This document shows, piece after piece, positions 8,831 through 16,512 of a stretch of 46,186 bases of DNA; the stretch's first letter is position 1; each line of letters starts with the position of its first letter. The translations under genes and the position numbers were made by a program. The notes beneath the pieces are model-generated. The model did not search any database. It was not told where the DNA came from and was given only the letters and a program-made list of their open reading frames with translations. The stretch comes from Nocardiopsis suaedae (GTDB lineage Bacteria > Actinomycetota > Actinomycetes > Streptosporangiales > Streptosporangiaceae), in NCBI RefSeq assembly GCF_027706745.1, contig NZ_JAQFWP010000059.1, positions 1 to 46,186 of the forward strand, given 5' to 3'.

Positions 8831-9952
8831 ATGGGAGGGATTCTGGGCGCCGGGCCGGGAGGGGCCGTGGTCGCCGTACCGGCCGCCGTGTTCGCCGCGG
8901 CAGTGGGGGCGGCCCTGTTCTTCCGCGCCCACCTGGGGCGCTACGGGCGCGTCGCGGGCTGGCAGGGGCAGGCGACCCTGGCGGTGCTCGCCACCGCGCT
9001 GGCGGCGGGCGTGCTGGCGGTGTGGCCGCTGCCGCGCGGCACGGACGGGCTGTGCGCGATCGACGGCGGCGCCCCGGTGCTGGCCCAGCCGCTGTCCCTG
9101 GGCGCGCTCCCGGGGTCGTGGACCACGGCCGCCTTGCACACCGCGGCGGCGGCCGGGGTGCCCGCGGCCGCCGGGGCCCTGGCCCGCTACCGGTACCGGC
9201 GCGGGTTCTGGTTCACGCTGGCGCTGACCGCGCTGATCGCGCTCGCGGTGGAGGCCGTGCAGGCGACCGGGATGCTCGGGCTGTACCCCTGCGCCTACCG
9301 GGTGGCCGCGGTCGACGACGTGCTGCTGGGCGCGGCCGGGGGCGCCGCGGGGTGGCTGGCCGGGAGCGCGGCCGTGCGCGTCCTGCCGCGCGGGTGGCCC
9401 GGGGCCGTCATGGACGCGATGCCGCCGGGGCTGTCGCGGCGCCTCGGCGGGCACCTGCTGGACCTGATGCTCTGGTGGTACGGGACGCTGCTGCTGGCGG
9501 GCGTGCTGCTGCAGGCGGGGGTCGTCGCCGCCGGAGGAGCGGGTGCGGCGCACAAGACGGCGCTGGTGGCGGCGGCGGTACTGTTCGGCCTGCTGGTGCC
9601 GCTGCTGCGGAGGGACCGGAGCACACCGGGGCGGGCGAGCATGAGGCTGGCCGTCGCCGAGAAGGGGAGTCCTGGCCCAGCGGCGCGGTGGAGGTCGACC
9701 CTGCGGGCGGCGCTGCTGTACACGCCGGTGACGGTGCTGTTCGTGTTCGACCTGCATCCATGGGCGCTGCTGGTCGTGCTGATCCACGGGGCACCGGAAC
9801 TGGTCCGCCGCGACCAGGCGGGCACCGCGGACCTGATGACGGGAACGCGGATCACGACGAGGACCGCGGTGGCAGGAGGCCTCCCGGGCAAGCTGATCCG
9901 GTACCGCCCCTCCCTCCAACCCGGCCCACCCCCACAGAGGGTGGGGAACTGA
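8831..9952 (+). CDS. VanZ-like membrane protein fused to RDD-like domain
   Basis: This 373-residue integral membrane protein has two parts. Residues about 1-185 contain the VanZ-type arrangement of helices, with the conserved 'VEAVQ' (near 141) and 'RVAAVDDVLLGAAGGAAGWLAG' elements. In the VanZ family these acidic residues lie at the membrane face, and the prototype gives low-level teicoplanin resistance. Residues about 200-320 resemble an RDD domain: 'GGHLLDLMLWWYGTLLL' and later 'STPGRASMRLAV', which matches the T-P-G-K/R element. The ATG at 8831 is preceded by GGTGG. The Pro-rich C-terminus is non-conserved. VanZ-RDD fusions occur in actinomycetes, but their function is unknown. Confidence 0.72.
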   Translation: MGGILGAGPGGAVVAVPAAVFAAAVGAALFFRAHLGRYGRVAGWQGQATLAVLATALAAGVLAVWPLPRGTDGLCAIDGGAPVLAQPLSLGALPGSWTTAALHTAAAAGVPAAAGALARYRYRRGFWFTLALTALIALAVEAVQATGMLGLYPCAYRVAAVDDVLLGAAGGAAGWLAGSAAVRVLPRGWPGAVMDAMPPGLSRRLGGHLLDLMLWWYGTLLLAGVLLQAGVVAAGGAGAAHKTALVAAAVLFGLLVPLLRRDRSTPGRASMRLAVAEKGSPGPAARWRSTLRAALLYTPVTVLFVFDLHPWALLVVLIHGAPELVRRDQAGTADLMTGTRITTRTAVAGGLPGKLIRYRPSLQPGPPPQRVGN

Positions 9953-10041
9953 GCCTGTAGGGGCCGTTGCATCCCGACGCTGCTTGGCGGGCCCTCCCAC
10001 CCCCTTGCCCGTGGTTCCGCTCTGCTGTCCCGTCACCGAGG

Positions 10042-11151
10042 TCACGGCGTGCCCGGGAGCATGATCCTCTGGCCTTGGGGACCGACCTCGATGAGGTGTT
10101 CCTCGACGCCCGGTCGCCCGGCGGCCTCCCACTCGTTCTGGGCCTTCTCGGCCAGCGCCCACAGGTCGCGGGGCCCGGAAGTGCGCACCCGGCCCACTTC
10201 ATCGGCGGTGGCCCAAGCCCCGTCCGGGGTGAACAGCAGAGCAGCCCTTCCCATGCTGGTGATGCCGATGTCGGGCACCTCCGCCCACAGCCGGAACGCC
10301 GCGCCGGGCGGATCCAATGCGCGGGCGCCGATCTCGCTGCTCCGCTCGACCGCGTCCCGCAGGTCCATCGGCGGAGGGAACCGGCGCTGAGGGACGGCGA
10401 GGTCGTGGCGTGCGGGCATGAAGAACCCGGGTTCGCTGACACTGAACCCACCTGAGGCTGTGCCGTCCCCGTGCACCTCCAACCGAGCGAGATGCCCGAC
10501 CCGCGGCGTGCCCACCGACCGCACATCGACCAGGACCAGGCCGCCGGGCCGGGTCTGGGCGATCCAGGCGTAGGGGACCTGTTCGACCGAGTGCGTGGCG
10601 ATCACCCGGTCGAACGGGGCGTGTCCGGGCGCGCCCTCGGCACCGTCGCCCGTGACGACCGTGGGGAGGTGCCCCGCCCCGGCCAGCCGTCGGCACGCCG
10701 TCGAGGTCAGCGCGGGGCCGATGTCGACGGTGGTGACGTTCTCGCCTCCGAGCCGGGCCGAGAGCAGTGCGGCGTTGTAGCCGCTTCCCGTGCCGACCTC
10801 CAGCACACGGTGGCCGTCGCGCACGTCGAGCGCGTGCAGCATTGCGACCATGAGGGAGGGGCGGCTGGATGAACTGGTCGGCCACCAAGAGCCGGGCGCT
10901 TGCGGGTGTCGGCGGAGCTGGGTGATCAGCGAGTCGTCGGTGTAGACGCCCTCCAGCCATCCGGGATCCTCGGCCCCGACCCAGGTCGGGTCGCGATCGG
11001 CGGTCTCGTCGTAGTAGCCGGGAACGAAGAGGTGGCGCGGCACCTCCCGGAAGGCCCGTTCCCAGGCCGGGTCCGACAGCGGTTCCGGGGTGAGGTCGTC
11101 GGCCAGCCGTTCCAGAAGCGGGCCCCATCGGGCGCGCGGGACGTTGGTCAT
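10042..11151 (-). CDS. PIMT-like methyltransferase of ATP-grasp (graspetide) RiPP system
   Basis: This 369-residue SAM-dependent methyltransferase is related to protein L-isoaspartyl O-methyltransferases. The N-terminal 'AFREVPRHLFVP' and 'YTDDSLITQL' elements match PCMT substrate-loop regions. SAM motif I reads VLEVGTGSGYNA at residues 116-127, and 'VTTVDIGPAL' follows. About 150 C-terminal residues extend beyond the PCMT core, as in methyltransferases paired with ATP-grasp peptide maturases. In characterised relatives (fuscimiditide-type pathways) such enzymes methylate an Asp in the cyclised peptide, which then collapses to an aspartimide. The start ATG overlaps the stop of the ATP-grasp gene as ATGA, indicating coupled translation. 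Confidence 0.88.
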   Translation of the reverse strand: MTNVPRARWGPLLERLADDLTPEPLSDPAWERAFREVPRHLFVPGYYDETADRDPTWVGAEDPGWLEGVYTDDSLITQLRRHPQAPGSWWPTSSSSRPSLMVAMLHALDVRDGHRVLEVGTGSGYNAALLSARLGGENVTTVDIGPALTSTACRRLAGAGHLPTVVTGDGAEGAPGHAPFDRVIATHSVEQVPYAWIAQTRPGGLVLVDVRSVGTPRVGHLARLEVHGDGTASGGFSVSEPGFFMPARHDLAVPQRRFPPPMDLRDAVERSSEIGARALDPPGAAFRLWAEVPDIGITSMGRAALLFTPDGAWATADEVGRVRTSGPRDLWALAEKAQNEWEAAGRPGVEEHLIEVGPQGQRIMLPGTP

Positions 11152-12119
11152 GGGGATGCCATCAGCTCCTCGGCGACCAGGTCGGACATCGCTACGCCGG
11201 TGGCCTCCTGAAGCCAGCCCCACTGGGCTCCGGGGCCGCACTCCAAGAAGAGCCAGTCGCGGTCGGTGAGGCAGAAGCCGAATACTCCGGCCGTCAGACC
11301 CAGCGCCGACAGGTAGCGGGTACAGCCCTCGGCCACCGGGGCGGGAACCTCGATCGGCGCGTAGTCGAGTGCGGCGTAATCCAGACGGAAGTCCCGCCGT
11401 GCCTCCGGGCGCTCGGCCCGGATGGCCACAGCCGCACAACCCCGAAGGGTGACCAGTAGGCGTGCGTCGACGGCCTTCTTCCCGGCCAGGTCGGCTTGGA
11501 ATTGGTGAGCGGTCGCGGCCACGCCCCCGCCGATCTCCTCGGCGGCCACCGGTGATGTGTAGATCAGCCGCGGCTCGCCAGAGTCGGCGATCAGCTTGTG
11601 CATCAGTGCCTTGTACACCGCGCCGTCCCTCTGCCCGGCGGCGAATTCGCGTGCGGCGGCGGGATCATTGGTCACCATGGTGGGCGGGACGGACAGTCCG
11701 CAGCGTGCGGCGATTGCGAGTTGGAGCGGCTTGTACTCGGCGTCGGCCACCCGTCCCGGGGCTCCGGGTACCCAGCGTGCGTCCAGCGAGGCGAGAACAC
11801 CGCCGAGGCCGAACCGGGCCTCGGCGGAGGCGAAGCGGGCTTCGGCCTCGCTCAGTCCGCGCGCCGGTTCGAAGGGGCGGGGCTGGCGGTAGTACACGGC
11901 TTCGATATCCACCAGATCGATCGGCCCTTCGGGGGTATGAATCGTGCCCTCCCAACCCGAGGGGCCGAGCTCGACCGCAAGACGAGCCCGGACGGGAAAC
12001 CACGCCGTGTCGAAGCGGAGTGTGTTCACCCTTCGTGTGCCCAGGCACCGATCGACCAGGTCCGCCTCGCCGTCATCGGGTTCGGCCAGTAGGAGGACGC
12101 TCTTGCTCGGCCCCGTCAA
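11148..12119 (-). CDS. ATP-grasp ribosomal peptide maturase (graspetide macrocyclase)
   Basis: This 323-residue ATP-grasp ligase would use ATP to join Ser/Thr hydroxyls (or Lys amines) of the precursor to Asp/Glu side chains. Family features include 'VYYRQPRPF' near residue 80, 'VYKALMHKLI' (nucleotide-binding Lys region), 'LLVTLRGCAAVAIRAE' and the C-terminal 'LECGPGAQWGWLQEATG', which carries metal-binding residues. The start is assigned to a TTG at 12119. Its last two bases begin the TGA stop of the precursor gene (TTGA), and it is the first start giving the conserved 'KSVLLLAEPDD' N-terminus. Upstream extension would only run through the precursor gene. The downstream methyltransferase overlaps by four bases. 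Confidence 0.92.
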   Translation of the reverse strand: MTGPSKSVLLLAEPDDGEADLVDRCLGTRRVNTLRFDTAWFPVRARLAVELGPSGWEGTIHTPEGPIDLVDIEAVYYRQPRPFEPARGLSEAEARFASAEARFGLGGVLASLDARWVPGAPGRVADAEYKPLQLAIAARCGLSVPPTMVTNDPAAAREFAAGQRDGAVYKALMHKLIADSGEPRLIYTSPVAAEEIGGGVAATAHQFQADLAGKKAVDARLLVTLRGCAAVAIRAERPEARRDFRLDYAALDYAPIEVPAPVAEGCTRYLSALGLTAGVFGFCLTDRDWLFLECGPGAQWGWLQEATGVAMSDLVAEELMASP

Positions 12120-12370
12120 TCGGTCACCGTCTGGGTGTAGTCGTCGCGCCGGGTCCTGCTGTCGTCGGTGTACTCGGTGGGCACCGTCTCCTGGCGGGTG
12201 CTGGTGGGCTTTCCGTGCTTCCCGGTGGCGGGGGCGGCGGGCATCTCGCGGGCGCGGTCCATGCCCCACGGGCGGCCCGGTGTACAGGGCTGCGGGCGGA
12301 TCGGGACGCGGTGGCCGGGCAGGCCGGTAGGGAAGCGGTCACGGGCGAGGGCCAGGGGAGAATCGCTCAT
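12116..12370 (-). CDS. ATP-grasp-modified RiPP precursor peptide (graspetide precursor)
   Basis: This 84-residue peptide lies directly upstream of, and overlapping, the ATP-grasp gene. The N-terminal leader contains 'RPWG' at 33-36, a P-W/F-G element shared by actinobacterial ATP-grasp target peptides. The C-terminal part from about residue 51 lacks Cys and is packed with potential ester donors and acceptors. Donors are Thr 56, 58, 62, 65, 68, 73, 79, 81 and 83, with Ser 57 and 71. Acidic residues are 61, 66, 69, 70, 76, 77 and 84. Core boundary and ring pattern are inference. The ATG at 12370 has a modest AGGA site. The peptide ends in T-V-T-D just before the overlapping TTG. Confidence 0.88.
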   Translation of the reverse strand: MSDSPLALARDRFPTGLPGHRVPIRPQPCTPGRPWGMDRAREMPAAPATGKHGKPTSTRQETVPTEYTDDSRTRRDDYTQTVTD

Positions 12371-12444
12371 GGTCGTCCTGCATTCTTCATCAGGGCGGAC
12401 AGGGCGGGCAGTTCCATCCGGGGAGGACACGGTCGGAGCCGTGA

Positions 12445-13206
12445 TCACTTCTCCGGCTTCGCATCGAGGAGCATCGGGGTGGAGTAGGCCCACGAGGCAT
12501 AGAAGCCCCGGGCCAGTGGGGTGATGGGGGCGCCGAGTACGCGCCACATCACCCGGTTTCCGTGGAAGGGCTGGCGTCCATGCAGCCAGCGGGTGTTGTC
12601 CAGCAGCACACCCTCACCTGCCGCCAAGGGGTGCATGGTGGTGCATGCCTTGATGGCGTCCAACAATTCTGGCAGGTGTGGCTCTGCCCGAGGTGAGAAC
12701 CGTGCGAGCTCGTCCAGACGCAGGCGGATGGTCCACCGGCCCTCGGAAGTGCGCTCGAACACTGCCCCGGCATGCCCTGTGGCGCCGCCGAAGTAGGCAG
12801 CCCCACGAGAGGACAAGACAGTCGCCGCCTGCGGGGCGCGTTCACACAGGAACGAGAAGACCTTCTCGCCGTCCACCAGTGTGGTCAGGCCACCGGAACT
12901 GCCCGGTCGTACGCAGGCCAGCAGCATCAGGTGCGGCGGGACGGGTACGCCGGCGCGTTCAGTGTGAGCGAGCAGCGCTTCCTGAGTGAACCCCGCCCGT
13001 CCTGGATCTCGACCGTCCGGGCGAGGACGAAGCACGGTTACACCGTCCGCTCCAGCATCAGGATGAGGGAACGCCGCCAGCAGCCGTCGGGCCGCTGCGG
13101 TGAATGCGGTGCGTTCGGCAGGCACGCGGACATGGGCCAGCCCTGTCTCGCGGAGCAGGGCCATCACCTCGCTGGAGGCCGCAAGGGGGACTCGCGTTCT
13201 GGTCAC
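12445..13206 (-). CDS. TauD/TfdA-like Fe(II)/2-oxoglutarate oxygenase in RiPP locus
   Basis: This approximately 253-residue protein has the clavaminate-synthase-like/TauD fold. The iron-binding facial triad is visible as H-T-E ('AHTERAG') and a distal His in 'LLDNTRWLHGRQPFHG'. The conserved Arg that holds 2-oxoglutarate follows in 'NRVMWRV'. The segment after HTE ('PPHLMLLACVRPG..GGLT') resembles amino-acid hydroxylases of the AsnO/VioC type. It lies 74 bases upstream of the precursor gene on the same strand, so it may hydroxylate the peptide or a residue in it (inference). The GTG at 13206 (GAGG upstream) is preferred over an ATG at 13272, because a TTGACA element and palindrome sit in the longer version. 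Confidence 0.82.
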   Translation of the reverse strand: MTRTRVPLAASSEVMALLRETGLAHVRVPAERTAFTAAARRLLAAFPHPDAGADGVTVLRPRPDGRDPGRAGFTQEALLAHTERAGVPVPPHLMLLACVRPGSSGGLTTLVDGEKVFSFLCERAPQAATVLSSRGAAYFGGATGHAGAVFERTSEGRWTIRLRLDELARFSPRAEPHLPELLDAIKACTTMHPLAAGEGVLLDNTRWLHGRQPFHGNRVMWRVLGAPITPLARGFYASWAYSTPMLLDAKPEK

Positions 13207-13231
13207 GCCTCGAGCATCCCGGGCGCTACTG

Positions 13232-13259
13232 CCTTGAGGCCAGTGACAATCTGTCAAGG
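13232..13259. promoter_or_regulatory. Divergent RiPP control region with nested palindromes
   Basis: Two inverted repeats are nested: TGACA-ATC-TGTCA at 13244-13256, and outer arms CCTTGA (13232-13237) and TCAAGG (13254-13259). The minus strand also reads TTGACA at 13257-13252, a perfect -35 hexamer pointing toward the oxygenase and precursor genes. An operator overlapping a -35 box between divergent operons is the expected position for control by the XRE regulator encoded nearby. Confidence 0.5.
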
Positions 13260-13332
13260 AAGGTTCCGCCATTAGCGACCGGAAGCGGTGCTACGGTGCG
13301 CCCAGGATTCTCCCCGAGCCGGAAGCGAGCCC

Positions 13333-13740
13333 ATGTCCGTCACGCACTTCCCGGTCTCCGTCAAGGGCGTCGTTATCCGCGACGAGCTGGTTCTGCTCCT
13401 GCGCAACGAGAGGAACGAGTGGGAACTGCCAGGCGGAAAGATCGACCTGGGGGAGACACCTGAGGAGTGCGTGGCACGAGAGATCACTGAAGAGGCCGGG
13501 TGGCCGGTCAAGACCGGCCCCATCCTGGACTCCTGGCTGTATTACATCTTCGCGGCCGACAGGCACGTATTCATCGTGACCTACGGGTGCACGACCACGT
13601 CGCGTGCCCCCCTCCAGATCTCCCACGAGCACAAGGAAGGGGCCATGTTCAGGCGGGAGGAGATCGACGCGCTGAACATGCCCGAGGGATACAAGCGCTC
13701 CGTCCACGCCTGGTTCAGCCACCCGGAACGGGCTCGGTGA
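13333..13740 (+). CDS. Nudix hydrolase
   Basis: This 135-residue Nudix protein hydrolyses some nucleoside diphosphate linked to a moiety X. The Nudix box is complete: G(x5)E(x7)REUxEExGU, seen as 'GGKIDLGETPEECVAREITEEAG' across residues about 37-59, which gives an intact Mg-binding helix. The ATG at 13333 follows GGAAG, while an in-frame start 45 bases earlier lacks the conserved fold. Its last codons overlap the start of the XRE regulator as GTGA, so the two are translationally coupled. The substrate is unknown. A Nudix enzyme is not a standard part of graspetide loci, so it may be a housekeeping passenger or a signal-metabolising partner of the regulator. Confidence 0.88.
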   Translation: MSVTHFPVSVKGVVIRDELVLLLRNERNEWELPGGKIDLGETPEECVAREITEEAGWPVKTGPILDSWLYYIFAADRHVFIVTYGCTTTSRAPLQISHEHKEGAMFRREEIDALNMPEGYKRSVHAWFSHPERAR

Positions 13741-14882
13741 CCAGGCGGGCCCCACGTTGGATCTGGGTGCGCCCAGAGGCCCGTCCCGCCCTGGACAGCG
13801 GCGACCCGGGCCGTATTCTCGCCTGCTATCGCCGCTTGACCGGCACTTCTCAAGCCACACTGGCCGAGTACCTGGGGTACGACCCCTCCTATATCTCCCT
13901 CCTCGAACGGGGACGTCGCCGCTTGGCCGACCGTGCTGGGCTGGCGCACCTCTCCCGATCCCTGGCCGTCCCACCGCATGCTCTCGGCATCTCCACCGAG
14001 GATGACGCCGACTTCCGCGCCGCTCTCCAGTTCGGTGACTCCACCATCCGCCTGGCCGACATCGCACGCCAGGCCGGACGCGCTACCGAAGCCGTCGAAG
14101 AACTCTGGCCTCTCGTCGCTCGCCTGGAGGCCCGCCTGGCCGAAGGATGCGTGGACGCCTCAATCGTGTACCTGCTCGCCCGCGCCCGTACCACTCTCGG
14201 CGTGTGCCTGGGACACATCCTGGCTGAGGAACAGCAGTACGTTGCTGCACGCTGGACTGGAAAGGCTTTGGTGCTGGCCGAGCAGCTTGAGGGTGCCGAA
14301 CTCCAAGGGCGGGTGTTACGCATGCACGGCAATGAACTTCGCAAGGCTGGAAGGAGCCGTGCCGCCACCGCACGTTTGACCCAGGCGCTCCACCTCACCC
14401 GCACTCCGGGAGAGCGCGGGCAAGCGCTCCTCCTGCTCGCCCGCGCCGCCGGGGAGTACGGCGACGCCAACGCCTTCGACGCCGCGATCAGCGAAGCGCA
14501 ACACACCGCCGACCAGGAAGGGGCGTCGGGCATCCTGCTCACCGACTTCACTCTCCGGGAAGCCCGGATTCGTGGTTTCGCGGCCACCGGTCGTGCTGAT
14601 CGGGCGACTCGTCTTGCACAGCAGGCCCCGCAGGAAGAACCACCGGCCCCGCAGTGGTCGGCGATCGAACGTGCCACCACTGGCCAGGCCCTTCTCGGGG
14701 CAGGGGATGTGGCCGGAGGTGAGGAGGCACTCACGGAAGCGCTCCTCGTCGCCGAGCGCCACCGTCTACCGCATCAGGTCCAGCGCATAGTCCGCACTGC
14801 AGAAGAGGGCCGCTTGCTCGAACTCGGCGACCGTGCGCGGGCTATCCTCCGCAAGTTGCGAGCTCTACCGATACCCCGATGA
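13737..14882 (+). CDS. XRE-family transcriptional regulator with TPR-like sensor domain
   Basis: This 381-residue regulator has a lambda-repressor-type HTH near residues 25-80: 'ILACYRRLTGTSQATLAEYLGYDPSYISLLERGRR', where recognition helix and turn are clear. About 290 residues of Ala/Leu-rich helical repeats follow, consistent with tetratricopeptide-like packing. This architecture is common in actinomycete regulators that bind a peptide or small ligand. The GTG start at 13737 overlaps the Nudix stop (GTGA). Divergence from the RiPP operon across a palindrome suggests that it controls that operon, which is inference. Its codon use and GC content look less extreme than in flanking genes, as for the rest of 10042-14882, consistent with transfer. 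Confidence 0.85.
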   Translation: MTRRAPRWIWVRPEARPALDSGDPGRILACYRRLTGTSQATLAEYLGYDPSYISLLERGRRRLADRAGLAHLSRSLAVPPHALGISTEDDADFRAALQFGDSTIRLADIARQAGRATEAVEELWPLVARLEARLAEGCVDASIVYLLARARTTLGVCLGHILAEEQQYVAARWTGKALVLAEQLEGAELQGRVLRMHGNELRKAGRSRAATARLTQALHLTRTPGERGQALLLLARAAGEYGDANAFDAAISEAQHTADQEGASGILLTDFTLREARIRGFAATGRADRATRLAQQAPQEEPPAPQWSAIERATTGQALLGAGDVAGGEEALTEALLVAERHRLPHQVQRIVRTAEEGRLLELGDRARAILRKLRALPIPR

Positions 14883-15096
14883 TTTACCTCAGCACGCTGA
14901 AGTTGTGCGCTGACGCCCTCATACCGGCGCGGCGCCGGGCGATCCCGCATGAGGAGTATTGGACCCGCTGATCGGTCTCGCGGCGGCTTCACGAGGGAAA
15001 GGGCACTGCTCAGACCCGGTAGTCCTCGTGTGGAACCGCGCGACCCCATACCGACGCTGCGAACGTGCCGGTGGGCGCGCGCGACGCGGCCCGCGA
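14883..15096. other. Intergenic gap between convergent genes
   Basis: This 214-base stretch separates the XRE regulator and the APC transporter, which converge. A weak TCAGC...GCTGA hairpin lies near 14889-14914 and could end transcription. No tRNA or small gene with a credible ribosome binding site was found. Confidence 0.4.
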
Positions 15097-16413
15097 TCAT
15101 CTGTGGCCTTCATCCGCTTTCGCAACTGGCCTTATGCCCGTCTTCCGGCGGAAGGCCATCGCCACCGCCGCCACCACCGCGGGGACCGCGATGTACTTGG
15201 CGGCGAAAGGGGCGATCGCCGCCGTCAGGACCAGTGCCGTCGCCGCGTGCGCGCGGGCCCGGCCCTGCAGCAGGCGCACCCCTGCGCCCATCCCCGCCAG
15301 GTACGTCACCAGCACCAGCGACGCCGGGATGCCCACCAGCGCCTCGGTCCCCCAGCCTCCCGCCCAGCTGATCGCCAGGCCCGCCGCGCCGCCGCCCGCC
15401 ACGGTCAGGACGCCCGCCACCGGGACGCCGCGCGCGTCGCGGCGGGTGAGCGCCTCCGGCATCCACCCGTCGCGCCCCAGCGCGTAGGCGAGCCGGGACG
15501 TCGAGGCGAGGAACGTGTTCGTCGTCCCCAGGCTGATCACCGTCGCCAGGACGGCGGCGGCCACGGTCGCGCTGAACCCCAGCCCGGTCCCCAGCACCTC
15601 GCCCACCGCGACCCGGTCCACGGCCGGGTCGCCGTAGGTCCGCGTCCCCACCACAGCGAAGGCCACCCCCGTGTACAGGACCAGGACGACCGCCACCGTC
15701 GCCACGGTCGCCCGGCGCATGTCCCGGTGCACGTCCCGGAACTCGCCCGCCAGGTGCGCCACCGCCTCCCACCCGGCGAACGCGAGGAACAGCACCACGG
15801 CGGCCTCGGCCACACCCGCGACCCCGTGCGGGGCGAACGCGGCGGGGTCGGTGAACCCGTCCAGGGAGACGCGGGGGAGCGCGGCGAGGGCCGCGGCCAG
15901 CAGCATGAGCGCCACCCCGGCGGCGAGCACCAGCTGCGCCCGTCCGCTCAAGCGCATCCCCGCCAGGTTCGCCGCCGCGGCCAGGGCCAGGATGACGGCG
16001 GCGATCGGGTACGCGAACCACGGCCCGGCCCCCAGCGCCGCGGCCACGTAGTAGCCGCCGGTCAGCGGCACGACCGTCTGGCCGGCCACCGCGGAGGCGA
16101 AGTAGAACCACCCCGACAGCCCTCCCGCCGTCGGACCGAACGCCCGTGCCGCGTAGGTCGCGATGCCCCCGGCGTCCGGGAACCGGGTGGCCAGCGCCGC
16201 GAACGTCGTCGCCAGCGGCAGTCCCAGCAGCCCCATGAACAGCCACGCCAGCAGCGACGCGGGCCCGGCCATCGTGGCCGCCTGCCCCGGCAGCACCAGG
16301 ACCCCCGCCCCCAGCACGGCTCCGGAATAGAGCGCCACCGCCTGCCCGAAACCGATGGTGCGCTGCGGCGCACCCGGCTCCGGTGCCGTTGCCCGACGAC
16401 CGGTGACGCTCAC
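15097..16413 (-). CDS. APC-superfamily amino acid permease/exporter (YjeH-like)
   Basis: This 438-residue polytopic protein has about 12 membrane helices. The N-terminal 'GAVLGAGVLVLPGQAATMAGPASLLAW' segment is the APC first-helix unwound motif (GAGVLVLP), where substrate amino groups bind. The following 'ALATRFPDAGGIATYAARAFG' is typical of the family. Similarity to YjeH suggests efflux of neutral amino acids, but import cannot be excluded. The GTG at 16413 was chosen because GGAGGA precedes it at good distance. It diverges from the GlxA-type regulator across a 99-base gap, which makes that regulator its likely controller. Confidence 0.87.
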   Translation of the reverse strand: MSVTGRRATAPEPGAPQRTIGFGQAVALYSGAVLGAGVLVLPGQAATMAGPASLLAWLFMGLLGLPLATTFAALATRFPDAGGIATYAARAFGPTAGGLSGWFYFASAVAGQTVVPLTGGYYVAAALGAGPWFAYPIAAVILALAAAANLAGMRLSGRAQLVLAAGVALMLLAAALAALPRVSLDGFTDPAAFAPHGVAGVAEAAVVLFLAFAGWEAVAHLAGEFRDVHRDMRRATVATVAVVLVLYTGVAFAVVGTRTYGDPAVDRVAVGEVLGTGLGFSATVAAAVLATVISLGTTNTFLASTSRLAYALGRDGWMPEALTRRDARGVPVAGVLTVAGGGAAGLAISWAGGWGTEALVGIPASLVLVTYLAGMGAGVRLLQGRARAHAATALVLTAAIAPFAAKYIAVPAVVAAVAMAFRRKTGIRPVAKADEGHR

Positions 16414-16512
16414 CCTCGTTCCTCCTCCCGGACCGTGCGGCCGCAGGGGTCCCGGCGGCAGGAACCAGCCTCGGGGTTCCGCCGGAGCCCGGCCAGTGGC
16501 AAGCTTGCCGAT

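Noticed and set aside
10042-13206. RiPP locus as a lanthipeptide or FxLD system
   Set aside because: There is no LanB, LanC or LanM-type enzyme and no Cys in the C-terminal part of the precursor. The ATP-grasp maturase defines the class.
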